Part shown: piece after piece, positions 1 to 8,704 of the stretch
Layout of the letters: every line of letters begins with the position of its first letter
How positions within the stretch are numbered: position 1 is the stretch's first letter
IMG/VR virus record: IMGVR_UViG_3300030331_001715
Location: 1-29,008 of that record
Length of the DNA: 29,008 nucleotides
From: a virus
Direction: 5' to 3' (one strand)
Position numbers and translations under genes: made by a program
The notes under the pieces: generated by a model
Databases searched by the model: none
Seen by the model: only the letters and a program-made list of their open reading frames with translations
Told to the model about the DNA's origin: nothing

Positions 1-16
1 CTTTTATTTTTTAATG

Positions 17-385
17 TCAACCCTTATTATATAGGTCTATTTCTACTGGATAATATCTCCTTTCTTGTTTATCCCACTTTAATAAGTTGTACTTTCCATT
101 TGTCATATCAGAAACTATTGAACACGCTACGCCAATAATAGCTGGATCTCCTGTTAGTAATAAATAATCTTTAGAATTATATTCTTTTAATTTACTTCTT
201 AAGGTTGTTATTACGTAAGTTGGACTTAATATTATTTGAGAATTTTCAGGCAAACAAACTTTTAAATTACCAAATTGTGTTGCACCAATTATGTTTATTT
301 TAGGTGTGCCTGCTTTACTTCCAGGAATGTCTTGAATAACGTAAACGTTTCCTTTGTTATCAGCTGGCTGACTGTTTATTCTCAT
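17..385 (-). CDS. Hypothetical phage protein, 122 aa
   Basis: I do not recognise a family. The ATG at 385 is preferred because an AAGGA Shine-Dalgarno-like sequence lies about ten bases before it; a GTG at 418 would add 11 residues and has no such site. The product is a soluble-looking mixed alpha/beta protein with no signal peptide or membrane segment, a basic, Lys/Tyr-rich C-terminus (KWDKQERRYYPVEI) and one LLLTGDPAIIG stretch near residue 80 that could be a turn between strands. It is divergent from the helicase gene at 457, with about 70 bases between them. Its stop lies 16 bases from the window edge, so its downstream neighbours are not visible. Existence as a gene is likely from length and start site; function is unknown. 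Confidence 0.7.
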   Translation of the reverse strand: MRINSQPADNKGNVYVIQDIPGSKAGTPKINIIGATQFGNLKVCLPENSQIILSPTYVITTLRSKLKEYNSKDYLLLTGDPAIIGVACSIVSDMTNGKYNLLKWDKQERRYYPVEIDLYNKG

Positions 386-401
386 TAGTAATATATCCTT
401 C

Positions 402-430
402 TTGACATTTAATACCACATAATATATATG
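402..430 (+). promoter_or_regulatory. Candidate sigma70-type promoter for the helicase gene
   Basis: A perfect -35 hexamer TTGACA (402-407) is followed after 17 bases by TATATG (425-430, 4 of 6 to the -10 consensus) inside a run of alternating T and A. Transcription would start near 437, about 20 bases before the ATG at 457. This is the only convincing signal in the divergent gap and would serve the only plus-strand gene. AT-rich DNA gives chance matches, so this is an inference from sequence only. Confidence 0.5.
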
Positions 431-456
431 CTTCCAATAGAAAGTTAAAAGATATT

Positions 457-1881
457 ATGCATTATAAATATAAAAGCAAGCCTTTTGCACATCAAAAGAA
501 AGCCCTTGAAATGTCATGGGATAAAGAAGTTTTTGCGTACTTTATGGAAATGGGTACAGGTAAATCAAAGGTGTTAATTGATAATATTGCTATGCTTTAC
601 AACGCAGGCAAAATAAACGGAGCCTTAATAGTTGCACCAAAAGGTGTATATAAGAACTGGTTTGATCAAGAAATACCAAACCATATGCCTGATTATATAC
701 CAAAGAAAGTTGGTCTTTGGAAAACTAAACCTAATGCACCAGATCTAAAACCTTTGTTTTCAACAGGTGCAGAACTTCACATTCTTATAATGAATGTAGA
801 GGCTTTCTCTACTAAAAAAGGTGTACAGTTTGCAGAAAAGTTTTTAAATAGTCACAAAGCTTTGATGGCTATAGATGAGTCCACTACTATTAAAAACCCT
901 GGGGCGTTGAGAACTAAAACTATAGTATCATTAAGACCACTTACAAAATATAGAAGGATACTCACAGGTTCACCAGTTACAAAATCACCTTTAGATCTAT
1001 TTACACAATGTTATTTTTTAGATCCTTATTTATTAGATCAATCATCATACTATGTATTTAGAACTAGATATGCAATTTGTAGAAAAATAAATGTATCTGG
1101 TAGATCTGTAGAGATTGTAGTTGGATATAGAAACCTAGGAGAACTATCAGAAAAATTAAAACCTTTTTCTTATCGTGTATTAAAAGATGATTGTTTAGAT
1201 CTACCTAAAAAAACATACATGAAACGAACTGTAGAACTTACAGATGAACAAAAGAAAGTATATAAACAGATGAAACAAGAAGCTATTGCATTCTTAAATG
1301 GTAAGATGGTTACATCTGCAACTGTAATTACACAGCTTATGAGACTACATCAGATAACTTGTGGTCATTTCAAGTCCAATGATGGTACGGTGCAAGATCT
1401 TAAAAACAATCGTATCTCAGAACTTCTAGACATAATACAAGAGATAGAGGGTAAAGCTGTAATATGGGCTCACTACAGACATGACATAGAAAAAATTGTA
1501 GAGTCTATATCAAAAAAATATGGCGAAAATACGGTTGTTACATACTTTGGCGATACAAGCACAGACGATAGACAAAAAGCTATTAAGAAGATACAAGATC
1601 CAAACTCACCAGTTAGATTTATAGTTGGTACACCACAAACAGGTGGCTATGGTATTACGCTTACAGGTGCATCAACAATGATATATTATTCTAATGGTTA
1701 TGATCTTGAAAAGAGAATGCAATCAGAAGCTAGAATAGATAGAATAGGACAAGAGAAACCTATGACTTATATTGATATTATGGCTGAAGATACTATTGAT
1801 GATAAGATTGTAAAGTCGCTTCGTAATAAAGTTAATATCGCTACAGAGATAATGGGTGAAGAATTAAAATCGTGGATTTAA
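457..1881 (+). CDS. SNF2/DEAD-type superfamily 2 DNA helicase
   Basis: A 474-residue ATP-dependent helicase/translocase with a full set of superfamily 2 motifs. A Q-motif-like PFAHQKKALE is at residues 9-18, Walker A EMGTGKS at 31-37, the DEAH-box equivalent DEST at 140-143, motif III LTGSP at 169-173, and motif VI as QSEARIDRIGQ at 422-432. The RIGQ ending and the DEST box are typical of SNF2-like rather than DEAH replicative helicases. Phage members of this family of similar length usually act in recombination, repair or replication-fork remodelling (compare T4 UvsW); that role is inferred here. It is the only plus-strand gene in the window. Its TAA (1879-1881) overlaps the stop of the convergent gene at 1878, so no terminator fits between them. 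No strong Shine-Dalgarno sequence precedes the ATG. Confidence 0.93.
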   Translation: MHYKYKSKPFAHQKKALEMSWDKEVFAYFMEMGTGKSKVLIDNIAMLYNAGKINGALIVAPKGVYKNWFDQEIPNHMPDYIPKKVGLWKTKPNAPDLKPLFSTGAELHILIMNVEAFSTKKGVQFAEKFLNSHKALMAIDESTTIKNPGALRTKTIVSLRPLTKYRRILTGSPVTKSPLDLFTQCYFLDPYLLDQSSYYVFRTRYAICRKINVSGRSVEIVVGYRNLGELSEKLKPFSYRVLKDDCLDLPKKTYMKRTVELTDEQKKVYKQMKQEAIAFLNGKMVTSATVITQLMRLHQITCGHFKSNDGTVQDLKNNRISELLDIIQEIEGKAVIWAHYRHDIEKIVESISKKYGENTVVTYFGDTSTDDRQKAIKKIQDPNSPVRFIVGTPQTGGYGITLTGASTMIYYSNGYDLEKRMQSEARIDRIGQEKPMTYIDIMAEDTIDDKIVKSLRNKVNIATEIMGEELKSWI

Positions 1882-2087
1882 TTCATAAATAAATTAAATA
1901 AACCTACAAGAGTTAGTATCGTTGTAAAGGCACCACCAACAATCCAATAAATTACAGTGTCTGTTTTTCTTTCTAATTTACTTAAGTCTTGATGTAGATG
2001 ATCTATCTGTCTTTTAAAACCTTGTACATATCCGTAAAGAGATACTAAATGCTCGCCAGTTGTCTTTGGTGGTTTACCGTTAGGCAT
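1878..2087 (-). CDS. Small coiled-coil/transmembrane protein, possible holin-type lysis factor
   Basis: A 69-residue protein with a charged N-terminal half (GFKRQIDHLHQDLSKLERKTD, about residues 23-43, heptad-like and probably a coiled coil) followed by one C-terminal transmembrane segment (about residues 46-67, IYWIVGGAFTTILTLVG). This layout resembles XhlA/hemolysin-type small membrane proteins that cooperate with holins in phage lysis. The match is by architecture only, and no endolysin is visible nearby. The ATG overlaps the stop of the preceding gene (TAATG at 2089-2085), pointing to translational coupling. It is the last gene of the minus-strand late block, a usual place for lysis genes. 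The alternative is a virion membrane-interacting protein. Confidence 0.6.
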   Translation of the reverse strand: MPNGKPPKTTGEHLVSLYGYVQGFKRQIDHLHQDLSKLERKTDTVIYWIVGGAFTTILTLVGLFNLFMN

Positions 2088-2785
2088 TATTCTTCTCCGT
2101 ACTCCATGTCACCAGCCATAGCACCAGGTGAATCACTATAGTCTCTACCACCACTTGCGGCTGCTTCTGCTGCGGCTTCAGAACTACCGTATCCACCGTA
2201 ACCTGTTTGAGAAGATTCTTGAATTGAATCTATCATACCACCTGTGTCAACACCTGTGATACCAAATTTACCTAAAACATTATCTAAATTTTTCTGGCTA
2301 AAGTTTTTACCTGCAGCACCTCTTTGTAACATGTTTGAAATTCTTGCAGCATCTCGTCTCATGTTTAATCCAAAAGGATCACCAGCTCTTGAACCTGGTG
2401 CAAAAATTCTGTTACCAGTTATACCACGAGGATTATAAAATCTACTTCCTCTAAATGTATCGCCAAGCATGTTTCCTAAACTTGTTATACCTCGAGTGGC
2501 CATACCAATCATACCACCGCCTTGTATATAATCTTTAAACATGTCGAGAAGATTACGACTTGATGTTGTATCACTTTCCATTAATTCACTATCGCTATAG
2601 TCATCGTTTACATCAAACGTTCTAATAATACCTTGTGAATCTAAATTTATATTTCTATTTATTGCTTCTCTAATGTTATCAAGATTGATAGCATCCACGG
2701 TTGCTTGATCTAATCCCATTATACCAGGTCCAGTAGGTGCTCCACCTGACATTAAAGCTTCAATAAATTCACTGTTTCTTTGCAT
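2087..2785 (-). CDS. Hypothetical late/virion protein, Gly-rich, 232 aa
   Basis: No family recognised. The protein starts with MQRNSEFIEALMSGGAP, has a central glycine-rich, weakly hydrophobic stretch (GGGMIGMATRGITSLGNMLG, about residues 90-109) that could insert in a membrane or pack as a helix hairpin, and ends in an acidic, low-complexity tail rich in Ala, Gly, Ser, Asp and Glu. Its start overlaps the stop of the 1408-residue gene (TAATG at 2785), and its stop overlaps the start of the next gene, so all three are probably translated as a coupled set. Position at the end of the ejection-protein block suggests a minor virion component. The function is not established. Confidence 0.65.
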   Translation of the reverse strand: MQRNSEFIEALMSGGAPTGPGIMGLDQATVDAINLDNIREAINRNINLDSQGIIRTFDVNDDYSDSELMESDTTSSRNLLDMFKDYIQGGGMIGMATRGITSLGNMLGDTFRGSRFYNPRGITGNRIFAPGSRAGDPFGLNMRRDAARISNMLQRGAAGKNFSQKNLDNVLGKFGITGVDTGGMIDSIQESSQTGYGGYGSSEAAAEAAASGGRDYSDSPGAMAGDMEYGEE

Positions 2786-5700
2786 TAAGCCATTCCTCTA
2801 TCTTTAAGAAGTATCATCTTCTCTTCTTCTGATAATAAAGCTTGTTCCACAGGAGTCAAGCCAGTTGTCATAGTATTTGGTGCGGCCTGAGCTACAGAAA
2901 CGTTAGGCGCAGGAGTCTCTGGTAGTGGTGGCACCATACTAGTATCTGCTTCTGGTAATAAATATTTCTCTACATCAATGTTAAATTCTTCATTAAGCTT
3001 TAGTTTAGACATATCTTTTCTCATTTTCTCTAGTTTTTTTAACACTCTCCTGTTTAAAGGATTTGGTATGTCTCTCTCTTCTGACTCTTTTGCGTAAGCT
3101 GCTATAACATCAGAACTTACATTAAAAGGATCAAATCTATTGTTTTCTATAAAACCATAAAGTCTCAAAGCATTTCTATCAGCAAACTCTTCGCCTATTT
3201 TTTTATCTCTCATACCTAAAACTTTTACGGCATCGTACAATCTTCTCATTTTACTGTACGTTTCATATCTTTGTTGATTTGCTTTGACGAACTGTTTAAT
3301 AATTATATTATCATCTTTAACAGGATCTCCTGTTCTTGTGTCAGCAAAAATTAAATTACGTTCACTACGCGTGTCTCTGTTAAATTCTTGTATTCTAAAG
3401 TTAAGAGTTTTTTCAAGATTGACAGGTACTTTTCTAAATCCAAATAATCCCATAAGCTCGTCAGGTATTTCATATTTTGTGCCTTTTACAGTTTGATCAG
3501 TTAATGCTTTGTATAATCTTATTAACTGTTCTCTAGATCCTGGTGATAGCTCCTTAGCTGCATACTCTATTGCTGCAGAAAATTTATCTCCTGGTTCATC
3601 TCTTTCATTCCATATTTGTCTACCCTCTTTTGTTTTTCCTTTTCTAGCAAATATGTCTAATACAGTTCCTATCCAAATTGATTCTTGAATAAAAGGTTGA
3701 AAGATTTTACCGGTGGATTTTACCATACTATCTAAAAGTAACGGCACTAAAGGTTTATCTAAATCTCTTTGTACAGTTGATAGTGTTGTTTGCACAGGTT
3801 CAATCATTGTGTCATAGAAAAAGCCATGACTAAAATCTATGTATTTATATTTACCATTTTCATATACAGGCAAGATAGTATTGTCCTCTGACCATGTTGG
3901 TAATACTTCTCTAAGAGCGTTAACTTGATCTCTAGTAATACCATACAATAATCTAAATGCTTCTGTAGCTATAACTGGTATTGCAGTATAAGTGGCCGCT
4001 TGTCCTACTAAACTATTAAAACCTATTTGTTTTCTTATAGGGTCTTTAATTTCAAATAATGCTCTTGTAGTTGTGTTTACACCTGTTCTATATATTTCTG
4101 CTGGAAAGGCAGCAAAACTTCCAAGTGGAGATCGTCTAACACCTTTTACAAAATCAGAAACGTATGCATAGTTAGGCACAGTTTCTCTTACAATCTTTGC
4201 TGCTTCTTTCATTAACTCAAGATCTGTTGGTTTAGTTGCTTGTGTTACAACTTTACCTGTTGCATCCTTAATACCTTTTTTAATTGCAACATTAAATGCG
4301 TTATCTAATTTGTAATATTCAGCTAAAAAATTATACACTCTAAATAAATCATCTTCTGCTGTATATAAATCTTGTGCAACGTCATATAGTCTTTTAAATT
4401 TACGTGTGCCTGTGTTTAATATTTTATTAAACCATTTGTCTGTTGTCATGTTAGCAGTTCTTAATTGTGTAATATCAGAAAAAATACCTTCAAGTTCTCT
4501 AGCTACAATGTTTTGGTTAGTAACACCTTCTTCTAATAAAAATCTATATAACGCTTGATCTGGAGGTGCGTTTCTATATTTAGGGTTACCTGTCATTCTG
4601 TATAACAACTGTGGCTGCACAGATTTTCTAGATCTGTTTAAAAACTCTACAATTTTTCCAGGTGGTATTAATATGTTTCCTCTATGTATTGTTGTAAACA
4701 TTGAAGAGAAAAAGTTTCTAGCATGTGTAAAAGGACCCAAAATGGTTTTTGCAGCTTGCGATAAACCTTTTGGTATTAACATCAAAGCTCTGTAGATTGC
4801 ACTTCTGGTAAGTGCACTACCTGCTACAGCATCACCAATTCTAATGGCTTCACCATAAGGAACTGTTGTAAAATATCCATCTAACGGACTTTTATAAATA
4901 GTATCAGGTAAAGCTGTTTTTAAACTTAAAGGTGTTTTAGATATTGTTTGATTAGGTAAACTTACAACAGCGTCATTGTAATTTTTAAAAAATATAGGTC
5001 TACCTATTTGACCTCTAATAACGTCAGGATTACCTTGTTTTATCGCTGCAGCTATTCTGTTACTGTCATCAAGTAGCGTTTGATAAAATTTATCTCTTGC
5101 AATAGTTTCACCTAGTTCAGATGCTACAGCATAAATACCTTTTTGTGCATTTCTATATTCACCAAATAAATCTTTAAACGCTTGCAAGTCTGATTTTGTT
5201 TGTATTAGTCCACCTGCACCGTCAGGTTTAAATTTACCAGTAGTAATATATTTACCTATGTTAACTCTTTGCACCGCTTTATCTGCCAATGCACTTTGTT
5301 CTCCAATATCAAATACTAAAGCACCAGTTGTTTTATCTTTAAATGCATTCTTAGTTATGTCAGTTACTAATTTATTGGCAGTTTCATCATCTAAAGTTTT
5401 ACGATTAGCTCTTGCATATCTTTGTAAAACCTGTGCTACTTCTTTTATGCTTTCAGCTGCTGGTCTAAATCCGTTAAACAAACCTCTATTGTCATCTATA
5501 ATTTTATAATCTACAGATAATTGATTTTTAATTCTTTCATTTAATATTTTGTTTAATTTTTCTGTGCCCACTGTAACATTTTTACTTGCACTAATTAATG
5601 ATTTTAATCCTGCTGTAGTATTTCTAAAAGCTGTAGAATCATTAACTATTTTTTTAATAGATTGTTTAGACACACCTAATTTTTCCATTGCTTCTGTAAA

Positions 5701-7011
5701 TGTTTTTAAAGCTTTACTAGAAAAACCAGGGAAAGCTATTGACTTACCTTTTACAATATCATCCGTAGACGTAAACATAAACTCAGATATTATTTTAGAC
5801 ATACCTTCTGGGTCTTTAATTGCTTGCGCCGCGCCTCTTGTTTCTTTTGATATGGCTCTTATTGTATCATCAAAGTCTGCAGCAGCGTCCTTTGCTAATA
5901 CTTTTATAGCAGATTTTTTACCTTCTAGTTTTTGTATACCATCAAATAATTCTTGAGTTTTATTACTTCTAGATCTAAACGGTCGACCTACAAACCTGTC
6001 TACCCATCTCTCCAGCATACTATCACTGTATGTAAGATCTTTACCTTTTTGTAAAATAAGTTTACCAATCTTACCTGTGCCTACTACGGCAGGTATAATA
6101 GGAAAACCTAATTCTGCACCAAATTTTAATCTGTTCAGTAATTGTCTTTTTGCATCTTCAGCACCTTGTTCTCTTTCATTTCTATCTAATCCTGTAGGTA
6201 AAAAATCTAAAAAGTCCCAGTCACCAAACGTACCTATGTTTTCTACATCTGACACAATAAAACCTCCACCAACTCCTCCACCGATAGCAATAGCTATAAA
6301 TTTATCTTTGCCTGTAATTTTATTTAATTTATTAGCTTCTTTAACTGCTCTTGCTGCGTTTAAATTATTTGTAGTTTTTACGTATCTACCACTTTTGATA
6401 GAACTTACTAATTGTCTAACCTTTTGAGATGTTTTTGCTATTACCGGTATAGCTGTCTTTTGTGCTATCTTACCTGCACCATATAACTGACCAATTGCTT
6501 CTGTAATTTTACCAGCTGCTGTTTCTGCTGCAACATCTGATGCTGCTTGTTCTATTTTACCTAGAGTTGTTTGCTCGAAAGCTTCTGTTAATTTACCTGT
6601 TAATGTTTCATCATAGGGTATGCCTTCTTCTTGAGTTATATCATAAAGCAAAGTTCCAAATGTAACCAAACCTTTTGGTATTTTAATACCAGCACTAATA
6701 CCTGCGCCAGTCAAAGATTCTACAAGAGATACATCTTCGTCTACTTCTTTACCTTGTACTTTGTCTATGATTTTACTGAAGCCTCTTACTGTTTCTTCTG
6801 TAAGGGTGCCGGTAATATTATCTTCTGATAATATACCCTTTTCTTTTAGAGTATCTAAGCCAATGGGCTCTTCTCTTTCCTCTAATTCTTTTATAACTTC
6901 TGTTGTGTCTTGTAATTGTAAATCTTTATCTTTGACTACTTCATCAACGACTTCTTCGTTTTCATCTTCTATTATAATAGAGCCGTCCGGTAGTTTGAAT
7001 GTATCAGACAT
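2785..7011 (-). CDS. Very large candidate internal virion/DNA-ejection protein, 1408 aa
   Basis: The largest gene in the window. The N-terminus is strongly acidic (first about 50 residues, many Glu/Asp), with two glycine-rich hydrophobic segments (about residues 238-253, FIAIAIGGGVGGGF, and about 298-312). Long helical Lys/Glu-rich stretches fill the centre and C-terminal half, and a Pro/Ala-rich linker precedes the end. I see no catalytic motif such as a transglycosylase EGG or peptidase signature. Size, helical content, membrane-like segments and position after the nozzle gene resemble the internal proteins that podoviruses such as T7 (gp15, gp16) eject into the host envelope; I infer that role. 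A tape measure is less likely because no long-tail genes are present. AAAGGAG lies just before the ATG. Confidence 0.7.
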   Translation of the reverse strand: MSDTFKLPDGSIIIEDENEEVVDEVVKDKDLQLQDTTEVIKELEEREEPIGLDTLKEKGILSEDNITGTLTEETVRGFSKIIDKVQGKEVDEDVSLVESLTGAGISAGIKIPKGLVTFGTLLYDITQEEGIPYDETLTGKLTEAFEQTTLGKIEQAASDVAAETAAGKITEAIGQLYGAGKIAQKTAIPVIAKTSQKVRQLVSSIKSGRYVKTTNNLNAARAVKEANKLNKITGKDKFIAIAIGGGVGGGFIVSDVENIGTFGDWDFLDFLPTGLDRNEREQGAEDAKRQLLNRLKFGAELGFPIIPAVVGTGKIGKLILQKGKDLTYSDSMLERWVDRFVGRPFRSRSNKTQELFDGIQKLEGKKSAIKVLAKDAAADFDDTIRAISKETRGAAQAIKDPEGMSKIISEFMFTSTDDIVKGKSIAFPGFSSKALKTFTEAMEKLGVSKQSIKKIVNDSTAFRNTTAGLKSLISASKNVTVGTEKLNKILNERIKNQLSVDYKIIDDNRGLFNGFRPAAESIKEVAQVLQRYARANRKTLDDETANKLVTDITKNAFKDKTTGALVFDIGEQSALADKAVQRVNIGKYITTGKFKPDGAGGLIQTKSDLQAFKDLFGEYRNAQKGIYAVASELGETIARDKFYQTLLDDSNRIAAAIKQGNPDVIRGQIGRPIFFKNYNDAVVSLPNQTISKTPLSLKTALPDTIYKSPLDGYFTTVPYGEAIRIGDAVAGSALTRSAIYRALMLIPKGLSQAAKTILGPFTHARNFFSSMFTTIHRGNILIPPGKIVEFLNRSRKSVQPQLLYRMTGNPKYRNAPPDQALYRFLLEEGVTNQNIVARELEGIFSDITQLRTANMTTDKWFNKILNTGTRKFKRLYDVAQDLYTAEDDLFRVYNFLAEYYKLDNAFNVAIKKGIKDATGKVVTQATKPTDLELMKEAAKIVRETVPNYAYVSDFVKGVRRSPLGSFAAFPAEIYRTGVNTTTRALFEIKDPIRKQIGFNSLVGQAATYTAIPVIATEAFRLLYGITRDQVNALREVLPTWSEDNTILPVYENGKYKYIDFSHGFFYDTMIEPVQTTLSTVQRDLDKPLVPLLLDSMVKSTGKIFQPFIQESIWIGTVLDIFARKGKTKEGRQIWNERDEPGDKFSAAIEYAAKELSPGSREQLIRLYKALTDQTVKGTKYEIPDELMGLFGFRKVPVNLEKTLNFRIQEFNRDTRSERNLIFADTRTGDPVKDDNIIIKQFVKANQQRYETYSKMRRLYDAVKVLGMRDKKIGEEFADRNALRLYGFIENNRFDPFNVSSDVIAAYAKESEERDIPNPLNRRVLKKLEKMRKDMSKLKLNEEFNIDVEKYLLPEADTSMVPPLPETPAPNVSVAQAAPNTMTTGLTPVEQALLSEEEKMILLKDRGMA

Positions 7012-7023
7012 TTAAACTCCTTT

Positions 7024-7884
7024 CTAATTCGGTACTTCAATTAACCTGTTATTTTTTGCATCATAATAAAAAAATGCGTTTGCATCTACTACGAAGTATC
7101 TTAGGTTTGGTTGAAAATCATCTTTATCATCAGGTATAATAACTCTACGTTGTTCTATCTTACCCTCTGGAGTTTTTACTTTTACAGGTGCAGCAACTTC
7201 ATAATCATCTTTTGAAATAAAAGGATTGCTTACATCTACTACTTTTTCTAATTCTGGATTTTTCTCTAATTGAGTTATTATATTTACAATACGATTTTTT
7301 TGCAATGGATTGTATTTAGGATTTCTTAAAAAATCTTTGTATTTACCAAGATCTGCTGATGTATCTCGTTCTTTTTGAGCAGATCTATCTTCTGGATTTG
7401 TTTTCTTTTTAAATAATTCTTTTTGAGCATATTCTCTTATAAACTCTGGTTTAGTTAAACCTGAATCTTTTCCATAGTCTTTCCATGCTTGTTCAGCACT
7501 ACCTATTTTTGATTTAGAAATTAAAGAAGTTGCTAATTTTCTATCACTTAAATCTTTTAATTGTTGAGTTTTAATCGCTCTATCTATACCTGGTTTAATA
7601 CCACCAAGTATTTCTGATATTTTACTTCCGCCAGCTGCTTTACCTGAAACTAAATCTGGACCAGCTGTTAATAAAAATTGTGTAAGAGGATCTGATAAAG
7701 CACTTCCTCCACCTGTTACAGCGTTAATTATATTCATTTTACTTCTTACATTGTCTGCTATGCCTTGTTCTGATGTACTAAGTCCAGCAGTTGAAAACAT
7801 TTTTCTAGGCTTGATACCAGTCATAATACCTTCCATGACTTCTCCGCCTTTTCTAAACATAGGTCTTTTTAATGTTCTACTCAT
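7024..7884 (-). CDS. Hypothetical virion-associated protein, 286 aa
   Basis: It begins MSRTLKRPMFRKGGEVMEGI. A similar 'MFRKGG' start is, to my recollection, common among structural-region proteins of marine metagenomic phages. Residues 50-90 hold a Gly/Ala/Ser-rich weakly hydrophobic region. The middle (about 100-180) is helical and Lys/Glu/Asp-rich, and the last 60 residues look like beta strands (KVKTPEGKIEQRRVIIP). No enzyme motif is visible. It lies two bases after the Gln-rich gene and 12 bases before the 1408-residue gene, within a run of candidate ejection proteins, so it is probably packaged or assembles with the tail. Function unknown. Confidence 0.65.
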   Translation of the reverse strand: MSRTLKRPMFRKGGEVMEGIMTGIKPRKMFSTAGLSTSEQGIADNVRSKMNIINAVTGGGSALSDPLTQFLLTAGPDLVSGKAAGGSKISEILGGIKPGIDRAIKTQQLKDLSDRKLATSLISKSKIGSAEQAWKDYGKDSGLTKPEFIREYAQKELFKKKTNPEDRSAQKERDTSADLGKYKDFLRNPKYNPLQKNRIVNIITQLEKNPELEKVVDVSNPFISKDDYEVAAPVKVKTPEGKIEQRRVIIPDDKDDFQPNLRYFVVDANAFFYYDAKNNRLIEVPN

Positions 7885-7885
7885 A

Positions 7886-8704
7886 TTAACTAAATAACGG
7901 TTTAGGATTAATTAATCTGTAAATACCAGCTAACGTAGAAGCAGTTCCTAAACCTGTAGCTAATGGTGACGGTGTTGGTGCAGGTGGTTGAATAACGTCT
8001 CTTCCTGGATATCCTGCAATCAAACCTGTAACACCAGAGCCAAATTGTTGTGCTGCTTCTAGTGGTTGTAAAGCTTGTCTTGATAATAATTGTTGTTGTG
8101 CTGTTAAACCTTGTTGTGCTCTCGCCGCTTGCTGCGCGCCTAAACCTGTTAGTGCAGAGATCTGTTGACCTAGCAACGCAGGTGTTTGTTGTGCTAATTG
8201 AATGTTTCTATTAAAGTCTTGTGCAGCTAAATTTTGTGCTTGACCAAAACCTTGTTGTCTTAATTGAGCTAATAGTGATGCTCTGTTTCTGTCGCTTGCT
8301 GCTTGATACTCAGCTCTTTGTACACCTTCTCTACCACCACCAAATGCACCAGCTTGAATTGCTTGAGCAGATAATGCAGGTAAACCTTTTGCAGACTGCA
8401 CATCAAAGTCTGTCATAGTAGCGTCGATAACGTCTTGTTGATATGGAGACATGTAAGCTTGATAAGCTGTAGGGCCTCTTAAATTTTGTGCTTGTTGTAA
8501 GAAAGGTTGAAAACCACCAAGACCAGTAGCTAAACCTTCTGCTTGTGTTGTTAGTCCACTTGTTGGAGCCACAAATTGTGGACCCATAAATGTAGAAAGA
8601 TCCGTAGTTTTAAATGTACCTATCGCTTTTGTAAGATCGTCTAAATATGTTTTTGCACCAGCTTCTATAAACTCTGCCGGGGCTGTTCTTACTACTTCTG
8701 CCAT
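7886..8704 (-). CDS. Gln/Ala-rich candidate ejection or tail-associated protein, 272 aa
   Basis: A low-complexity helical protein very rich in Gln, Ala, Leu and Gly from about residue 80 to 220 (for example QGLTAQQQLLSRQALQPLE). In the N-terminal third is a Tyr-rich turn YQAYMSPYQQDVIDAT, a motif I recall from structural proteins of several marine phage groups. The C-terminus has a Pro-rich linker (PPAPTPSPL) and a short hydrophobic end. Gln/Ala-rich helical proteins in this position are often DNA-transfer (pilot) proteins of podoviruses such as P22 gp7/gp20; I infer a similar role without a sequence match. An AGGAGG lies upstream, and the start overlaps the preceding stop as TAATG at 8704. 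Confidence 0.65.
   Translation of the reverse strand: MAEVVRTAPAEFIEAGAKTYLDDLTKAIGTFKTTDLSTFMGPQFVAPTSGLTTQAEGLATGLGGFQPFLQQAQNLRGPTAYQAYMSPYQQDVIDATMTDFDVQSAKGLPALSAQAIQAGAFGGGREGVQRAEYQAASDRNRASLLAQLRQQGFGQAQNLAAQDFNRNIQLAQQTPALLGQQISALTGLGAQQAARAQQGLTAQQQLLSRQALQPLEAAQQFGSGVTGLIAGYPGRDVIQPPAPTPSPLATGLGTASTLAGIYRLINPKPLFS

Noticed and set aside
17-418. GTG start for the first gene
   Set aside because: The ATG at 385 has the only Shine-Dalgarno-like sequence at correct spacing.
5549-5956. Plus-strand open frame of 135 codons
   Set aside because: It is the antisense of the 1408-residue gene, has no ribosome-binding site and no recognisable protein features; other plus-strand frames inside minus-strand genes were rejected for the same reasons.
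7886-8704. Long-tail tape measure protein
   Set aside because: Too short and Gln-rich rather than having the hydrophobic helix pattern of tape measures; no tube or sheath genes are present.
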